The notes beneath the pieces are model-generated. The model did not search any database, was not told where the DNA came from, and saw only the letters and a program-made list of their open reading frames with translations. The position numbers and the translations under genes are program-made. A stretch of 10,772 bases of DNA from JBEAOO01 sp041164825 (GTDB taxonomy: Bacteria; Pseudomonadota; Gammaproteobacteria; Burkholderiales; Burkholderiaceae_C), in NCBI GenBank assembly GCA_041164825.1, contig JBEAOO010000245.1, positions 1 to 10,772 on the forward strand, in the 5' to 3' direction. This document shows positions 6,690-10,772 of the stretch, piece by piece; the stretch's first letter is position 1, and the number at the start of each line of letters is the position of its first letter.

Positions 6690-7523
6690 TCAGGCCAATG
6701 GCCGCTGCAACACCACTTCAAGCACAAAGCGCGATCCGGCATAACCCAACAGCAGCAAGCCCGCGCCGGCATACACCCAGCGCATGGCGCGCGGCCCGCG
6801 CCAGCCAAAGGCATGGCGCCCGGCCAGCAGCGCGGCAAACACCGCCCAGCCGAGCAGCGAGAACACGGTTTTGTGGTCCCAGCGCCAGGGGTTGGCAAAC
6901 CACGCACCCAGCACCAAGGCCAGCGTCAGCACCGCAAAGCCCGCCTCCACCAAACGAAACGTCAGCCGCTCCAAACGCAGCAGCGGCACGCCCACCGCCG
7001 CCGCCGCCGCCGCACTGCGCTGGCGCATCTGCCGATCAGCCCGGTTGAGCAGAACCGCGTGCAGCACCGCCACGCCAAACAGCGCATAGGACGACATGCC
7101 CAACACCCAGTGCAGCGGCGCCCAGCGCGACACCGAGGGGTGCAGCAGCGCGCCCGGGAACATCAGCGACAGCGCCACCGCCACCGCGCCCAGCAGCGCC
7201 AGCCCGCGGCGCATGCCCAGCATGGGCAAAAAGCGGCTCTCCACCAAGTACACGGCCAGCACCAGCCACAAGGTAACGGACAAGGCGGGCGCAAACCCAA
7301 AGCGTGCCGCCACATCGCCCGAGGCCCCGCCTGAGGCGTCGACCGCGATGGCCGCCGCATGGGCCACCCAGCCTGCGGTGAGCAAGATGCGCAGCGCGCG
7401 CTCCGACTGCTCGGACCGCAGCGCCGCCGCGACGTAGGCGACAAAGGCCAGCAGGCCCGGAAAGGCGCCCAGCAACCACGGGCCGATGGCCGCGTTGCCC
7501 GAGGGAGCGAACGATAGAATCAT
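6690..7523 (-). CDS. Cytochrome c assembly / YpjD-like (CcsA-HemX type) inner-membrane protein
   Basis: A 277-residue very hydrophobic protein with about eight membrane segments. It resembles the CcsA/HemX-type 'cytochrome C assembly' family and E. coli YpjD, a gene that is also next to ffh. Candidate heme-ligand or conserved histidines are His55, His138 (PLHWVLGMSSYALFGV), His155, His217 (WRWDHKTVFSLLGW) and His237. The C-terminal block from NPWRWDHKTV through WRGPRAMRWVY and GSRFVLEVVL matches the family pattern. Residues 171-176 are a short poly-Ala loop. The ATG at 7523 gives a natural hydrophobic N-terminus; an in-frame GTG two codons upstream is possible and no good ribosome binding site is seen. 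Longer open frames extending back through ffh are spurious. It heads the run leading to pilS and pilR. Its role in heme or cytochrome handling is only inferred from the family; it is not one of the core Ccm proteins. Confidence 0.88.
   Translation of the reverse strand: MILSFAPSGNAAIGPWLLGAFPGLLAFVAYVAAALRSEQSERALRILLTAGWVAHAAAIAVDASGGASGDVAARFGFAPALSVTLWLVLAVYLVESRFLPMLGMRRGLALLGAVAVALSLMFPGALLHPSVSRWAPLHWVLGMSSYALFGVAVLHAVLLNRADRQMRQRSAAAAAAVGVPLLRLERLTFRLVEAGFAVLTLALVLGAWFANPWRWDHKTVFSLLGWAVFAALLAGRHAFGWRGPRAMRWVYAGAGLLLLGYAGSRFVLEVVLQRPLA
7514..7519 (+). promoter_or_regulatory. Possible -10 element for ffh
   Basis: TAGAAT matches TATAAT at five of six positions and lies 76 bp upstream of the ffh ATG, inside the first codons of the divergent ccsA-like gene. 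No good -35 is seen at 16-18 bp; a TTGCCC at 7495-7500 is only 13 bp away. The 72-bp gap between the two divergent starts (7524-7595) shows no other clear signal. Confidence 0.35.
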
Positions 7524-7595
7524 GGCCACAGTGTACTTTCGTGCACCCCTGCAACACGCGGCCGCGGGCCCGTTCTCTCCACGTCTTCCCCCACC

Positions 7596-8960
7596 ATGGC
7601 GACCACCCTCACCGAACGTCTGAGCCGCGCGATCAAGACCATGCGCGGCCAGGCGCGCATCACCGAAGACAACGTGCAAGAGATGATGCGCGAAGTGCGC
7701 ATGGCCTTGCTCGAAGCCGACGTGGCCCTGCCCGTGGTGCGCGATTTCATCGCCCGCGTGAAGGACAAAGCCCTGGGCCAGGAGGTGGTGGGCTCGCTCA
7801 ACCCCGGCCAGGTGCTGGTCAGCATCGTCAACCGCGAACTCGCTGCCACCATGGGCAACGGCGTGGCCGACATCAACCTCGCCGCCCAGCCCCCCGCCGT
7901 CATTCTGATGGCCGGCCTGCAAGGCGCGGGCAAAACCACCACCACCGCCAAGCTGGCCAAGCACCTGATCGAGCGCCGCAAGAAGAAGGTGCTCACCGTC
8001 TCGGCCGACGTGTACCGCCCGGCCGCCATTGAGCAGCTCAAAACCGTCACCAAGCAAGCTGGCGCCGAGTGGTTCCCCTCCACCGCCGCCGACAAGCCGC
8101 TTGACATCGTCAACGCCGCGCTCGACTACGCCCGCAAGCACTACTTCGATGTGCTGCTGGTCGACACCGCCGGCCGCCTGGCGATTGACGAGGTGCTGAT
8201 GCGCGAGATCAGCGAGATCCACGCCGCCATCAAGCCGGTGGAAACGCTGTTCGTCGTTGACGCCATGCAGGGCCAGGACGCGATCAATACCGCCAAAGCC
8301 TTCAAGGAAGCGCTGCCGCTGACCGGCATCGTGCTGACCAAGATGGACGGCGACTCGCGCGGTGGCGCGGCGCTCTCGGTGCGGCAGATCACCGGCGCGC
8401 CGATCAAATTTGCCGGCACCAGCGAAAAAATCGACGGCCTGGAGGTGTTTGACGCCGAGCGCCACGCCGGCCGCGTGCTTGGCATGGGCGACATCGTGGC
8501 CCTGGTGGAAGAAGTCACCAAGGGCGTCGACATGGCCGCCGCGCAGCGCCTGGCCGAGAAGGTCAAGTCCGGCGACGCGTTTGACCTCAACGACTTCCTG
8601 CAGCAGATCTCGCAGATGAAGAAGATGGGCGGCCTCTCCAGCCTGATGGACAAGCTGCCCACGCAGATGATGGCCAAGGCCCCGGGCCAGGCCGACATGG
8701 ACCGCGCCGAGCGCGATGTGCGCCGCATGGAAGGCATGATCTGCTCCATGACGCCGCTGGAGCGCGCCAAGCCCGATCTCATCAAGGCCACCCGCAAGCG
8801 CCGCATTGCCGCGGGCTCCGGCGTGCAGGTGCAAGACGTGAACCGCATGCTCAACCAGTTTGAGCAAATGCGCGACATGATGAAGAAGATGCGCGGCGGC
8901 GGCCTGATGAAGATGATGAAGCGCATGGGCGGCATGAAGGGCATGCCCGGCATGCGCTGA
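7596..8960 (+). CDS. ffh: Signal recognition particle GTPase Ffh (SRP54)
   Basis: Ffh binds 4.5S RNA and the signal sequences of nascent inner-membrane proteins, then docks with FtsY to deliver the ribosome to the translocon. The 454-residue protein has the usual length and order. The helical N domain is at 1-~88. The G domain is at ~100-300, with G1 GLQGAGKTT (107-115), the ADVYRPAAIEQL insertion-box region (137-148), G3 DTAGR (190-194), and G4 TKMD (248-251). The methionine-rich M domain spans ~325-454, with the RNA-binding stretch AAGSGVQVQDVNRMLNQF at 405-422 and a C-terminus of repeated MKxMGG units. The ATG at 7596 is the expected start, although no strong ribosome binding site precedes it. 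It is transcribed divergently from the ccsA-like gene and toward ftsY, with a shared terminator. Confidence 0.98.
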   Translation: MATTLTERLSRAIKTMRGQARITEDNVQEMMREVRMALLEADVALPVVRDFIARVKDKALGQEVVGSLNPGQVLVSIVNRELAATMGNGVADINLAAQPPAVILMAGLQGAGKTTTTAKLAKHLIERRKKKVLTVSADVYRPAAIEQLKTVTKQAGAEWFPSTAADKPLDIVNAALDYARKHYFDVLLVDTAGRLAIDEVLMREISEIHAAIKPVETLFVVDAMQGQDAINTAKAFKEALPLTGIVLTKMDGDSRGGAALSVRQITGAPIKFAGTSEKIDGLEVFDAERHAGRVLGMGDIVALVEEVTKGVDMAAAQRLAEKVKSGDAFDLNDFLQQISQMKKMGGLSSLMDKLPTQMMAKAPGQADMDRAERDVRRMEGMICSMTPLERAKPDLIKATRKRRIAAGSGVQVQDVNRMLNQFEQMRDMMKKMRGGGLMKMMKRMGGMKGMPGMR

Positions 8961-9008
8961 GCGGCTGCGCGCAGGCCTCACGTGGCCGCGTCTTCCGTCT
9001 CCACCAAG

Positions 9009-9042
9009 AAAAACGGGGCCCTGTGGAGGGCCCCGTTTTTTT
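9009..9042. terminator. Bidirectional Rho-independent terminator between ffh and ftsY
   Basis: AAAAACGGGGCCC (9009-9021) pairs perfectly over 13 bp with GGGCCCCGTTTTT (9028-9040) around a 6-nt loop, and seven T's (9036-9042) follow on the plus strand. On the minus strand the stem is followed by five T's. It begins 48 nt after the ffh stop and lies 33 nt past the ftsY stop, so it can end both convergent transcripts. Confidence 0.95.
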
Positions 9043-9075
9043 GTCAACTGGCTGCGGCTCAGCCGCGCGCCAACC

Positions 9076-10398
9076 TCACTCCAACAGCGCCTTCGCAAAC
9101 TCGCGCGCGCTGAAGGTCTCCAAGTCTTCGAGTTTCTCGCCCACGCCCACAAAGTACACCGGCACCGGCCGCTCACGCGCAATGGCCGCCAGCACACCGC
9201 CCTTGGCCGTGCCATCGAGCTTGGTCACCACCAGGCCGGTCAGCGTCAGCGCGTCGTCAAACGCCTTCACCTGCGTCAACGCGTTTTGGCCGGTATTGCC
9301 ATCGACCACCAGCAGCACCTCGTGCGGCGCACCCGCTTGCGCTTTGCCAATCACACGCTGGATCTTCTTCAGCTCTTCCATCAGGTGCAACTGCGTCGGC
9401 AGGCGCCCGGCGGTGTCGGCAATCACCACATCGCAGCCGCGCGCGCGGCCCGCCGTCACCGCATCAAACGTCACCGCCGACGGGTCGGCGCCCTCCTGGC
9501 TCACGATGTCCACCGAGGCGCGGTCGGCCCACACCGCCAGCTGCTCGCGCGCCGCCGCGCGGAAGGTGTCGGCCGCCGCCAGCAGCACCTTCTGGCCGTC
9601 CTCGGCCAAATGGCGTGTGAGCTTGCCGATGCTGGTGGTCTTGCCCGCACCGTTCACGCCCACCACCATCATCACCGTGGGTGAGGCCTCGCCAATCACC
9701 AGCGCTTTTTCCAGCGGCGTCAACAGCTCGGCCAGCGCGTCCACCAACAGCGCCTTCACCGCCTGCGGCTCGGTGGCTTTGGCCTCCTTCACGCGGCGCT
9801 TCAAATCGCTCAGCAAAAACTCGGTCGCGCGCACGCCAGTGTCGGCCATCAGCAGCGCCTCTTCCAGCTCTTCATAGAGCGCGTCATCAATCTGCGTGCC
9901 GGTGAACACCTGCGCAATCGATGAGCCCGTCTTGCGCAGGCCCTGGCGCAGCTTGTCGAGCCAACCCTGGCGTGCGGGCGCTGCAGCCGGGGCAGGCATG
10001 GCAGCGACGGCGGCGGACTCCGCAATGCGCGGCGCGGCTGGGCTTGGCGTCGAAGCCAATTTCGCGGTGGATGCTGGCGCGGCGACTGGCGCTGGCACCG
10101 GCGCACTGGGCGCAGCAGCACCAGGCACCACGGCCTCCACCAGCTTGTCGAACCAACCACGCGGCTCGGCGGCAGGCACCGACGCAAGCGGCGCGCTGGA
10201 CGCCGCGGCAGGTGCGTGCCCAGACGCGGGCGCCACCGACCCAGCAGCGTGACGCCCCCCGGCCCCATCAGCAGGTGCTGATGCAGGTGCTGCTGCCTCA
10301 GTCGCAGCAGGCGCCACAGCCGGTGCGGCAGCGGATGAAACAGGCGCGGCCACCGGCTCAGCAGCCGGCTTTTTCTTGAAAAAACTGAACATCCCCAT
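9076..10398 (-). CDS. ftsY: Signal recognition particle receptor FtsY
   Basis: FtsY is the membrane-associated GTPase that receives SRP-ribosome complexes. With the start at 10398 it has 440 residues. Residues 1-10 (MGMFSFFKKK) are a short hydrophobic/basic N-terminus. Residues ~11-142 are Ala/Pro-rich, in place of the acidic A domain of E. coli FtsY. Residues 144-158 (QGWLDKLRQGLRKTG) match the membrane-targeting helix that precedes the NG domain. The NG domain has DDALYEELEEALLMADTGV (171-189), G1 GVNGAGKTT (247-255), DTFRAAAREQL (277-287), DTAGR (328-332), TKLD (392-395) and the final FSAREFAKALLE. The start is chosen because GGCGAG with its GAG at 10405-10407 lies 6 nt before the ATG; the ATG at 10392 is an alternative. 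The TTG at 10425 is unlikely. It converges on ffh. Confidence 0.96.
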   Translation of the reverse strand: MGMFSFFKKKPAAEPVAAPVSSAAAPAVAPAATEAAAPASAPADGAGGRHAAGSVAPASGHAPAAASSAPLASVPAAEPRGWFDKLVEAVVPGAAAPSAPVPAPVAAPASTAKLASTPSPAAPRIAESAAVAAMPAPAAAPARQGWLDKLRQGLRKTGSSIAQVFTGTQIDDALYEELEEALLMADTGVRATEFLLSDLKRRVKEAKATEPQAVKALLVDALAELLTPLEKALVIGEASPTVMMVVGVNGAGKTTSIGKLTRHLAEDGQKVLLAAADTFRAAAREQLAVWADRASVDIVSQEGADPSAVTFDAVTAGRARGCDVVIADTAGRLPTQLHLMEELKKIQRVIGKAQAGAPHEVLLVVDGNTGQNALTQVKAFDDALTLTGLVVTKLDGTAKGGVLAAIARERPVPVYFVGVGEKLEDLETFSAREFAKALLE

Positions 10399-10473
10399 CG
10401 GGTTCTCGCCAAGCAAAAAGGTCAAAGATGCGATCTTGGCATGCGCGAGCCCACAATCCGCAAAAAAACACGC

Positions 10474-10479
10474 TATACT
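10474..10479 (+). promoter_or_regulatory. Probable -10 of the tRNA promoter
   Basis: TATACT matches TATAAT at five of six positions and ends 10 nt before the tRNA, as expected for a tRNA promoter. An A7 run at 10462-10468 lies in the spacer. No recognisable -35 is seen 16-18 bp upstream, around 10451-10458. Confidence 0.55.
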
Positions 10480-10489
10480 TTTGGGCTTA

Positions 10490-10566
<77 letters not shown>

Positions 10567-10574
10567 AGAAAAAG

Positions 10575-10607
10575 AAGCCTTGTAAGTCAATGACTTACAA
10601 GGCTTTT
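10575..10607 (+). terminator. Hairpin terminator after the tRNA, possibly part of an attachment region
   Basis: AAGCCTTGTAAGTC (10575-10588) pairs perfectly with GACTTACAAGGCTT (10592-10605) around the 3-nt loop AAT, followed by TT, CTC and TTG. The 14-bp stem beginning 8 nt after the tRNA CCA end fits a tRNA terminator, although the T-run is short. Its place between the tRNA and the integrase start also makes it a candidate part of the island attachment site. Confidence 0.7.
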
Positions 10608-10616
10608 CTCTTGTCC

Positions 10617-10639
10617 GGGGTACACATTGGGGGTCCACA
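10617..10639 (+). repeat. Direct repeat pair upstream of the integrase start
   Basis: GGGGTACACA (10617-10626) and GGGGTCCACA (10630-10639) differ at one base and start 13 bp apart, just before the integrase ATG. Short spaced repeats beside an integrase gene can be integrase arm-binding sites or operators. The second copy also supplies the G-rich stretch closest to the start codon. The function is inferred from position only. Confidence 0.4.
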
Positions 10640-10642
10640 CCC

Positions 10643-10772
10643 ATGTCCCGACGAGCAACCCGGCTCTACCGCAAGAGCTCTGGAATTTACTGGCTGCGCA
10701 TCGTCCTTCCGCGCGGCATCACCATCTCCCGGCGTTCTGCCGAAGAAGACCCCACCTCTAACACAGGCCCCG
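10643..10772 (+). CDS. Probable site-specific integrase (tyrosine recombinase), N-terminal 43 residues only
   Basis: An open frame starts with ATG at 10643 and runs off the right edge without a stop: MSRRATRLYRKSSGIYWLRI, then VLPRGITISRRSAEEDPTSN. The basic start followed by a short 'YRKxSGIYWLRIxLPRG' unit resembles the N-terminal arm-binding segment of phage and island integrases (the kind that begin with K/R-LY-x-R-G-x-W/Y-W). No catalytic residue (Arg-His-Arg-Tyr) is within reach, so the family call is inference. It is supported by position, 77 nt after the end of a tRNA gene and reading away from it. Tyrosine integrases commonly sit directly inside the attL end of tRNA-targeted islands. 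A G-run at 10629-10633 lies 9 nt before the ATG and could act as a ribosome binding site. Confidence 0.6.
   Translation, partial: MSRRATRLYRKSSGIYWLRIVLPRGITISRRSAEEDPTSNTGP

Noticed and set aside
7524..9215. Minus-strand extension of the ccsA-like frame back through ffh, giving 841 residues
   Set aside because: The extension is antisense to all of ffh, is Ala/His/Leu-rich and crosses the terminator. Only the part from the ATG at 7523 has family similarity.
9023..9877. 284-residue plus-strand frame
   Set aside because: Antisense to ftsY, Ser/Ala-rich, and it starts inside the terminator.

Overview
The window is GC-rich, gene-dense chromosome. It looks like a betaproteobacterium of the order Burkholderiales, most probably the Comamonadaceae. 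I infer this from protein character and from the gene neighbourhood (ffh, a ccsA/ypjD-like gene, a PP0621-type small gene, pilS, pilR, ampD, nrdA), which I recall as typical of that family; no search was run. Most of it is ordinary core genome. Only the last ~200 bases look like accessory DNA.

Layout from left to right. Positions 1-1712 (minus) hold the N-terminal 570 residues of the class I ribonucleotide reductase large subunit NrdA, cut by the window edge. It has two ATP-cone-like regions. A 494-bp non-coding stretch (1713-2206) lies behind it. This carries two NrdR-box-like palindromes whose centres are exactly 31 bp apart and which overlap a plausible promoter, so nrdA appears to be its own NrdR-controlled unit with a leader of about 265 nt.

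Positions 2207-7523 (minus) form a tight five-gene run, read right to left: a cytochrome c assembly/YpjD-like membrane protein, a small membrane-anchored PP0621-type protein with a CxxC...C...H motif, the sensor kinase PilS, the sigma-54 activator PilR, and the amidase AmpD. PP0621-pilS and pilS-pilR are each joined by a 4-nt ATGA overlap, and pilR-ampD also overlap, so translational coupling is likely. PilS and PilR form a two-component system that in relatives controls type IV pilin transcription. AmpD recycles cell-wall muropeptides.

ffh (7596-8960, plus) is divergent from that run. It converges on ftsY (9076-10398, minus), and the two share a strong bidirectional terminator at 9009-9042. 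The SRP GTPase and its receptor are therefore encoded tail to tail. FtsY has a long Ala/Pro-rich N-terminal region with a duplicated GW[F/L]DKL motif.

At the right edge a CAU-anticodon tRNA (10490-10566, plus) is followed by a perfect 14-bp hairpin, two near-identical 10-bp direct repeats, and the first 43 codons of a reading frame that resembles the start of a tyrosine-recombinase integrase. This is the usual arrangement at the end of a genomic island or prophage inserted in a tRNA gene, and the cargo would lie beyond the window. I found no CRISPR array, insertion sequence or clearly undescribed system inside the window.
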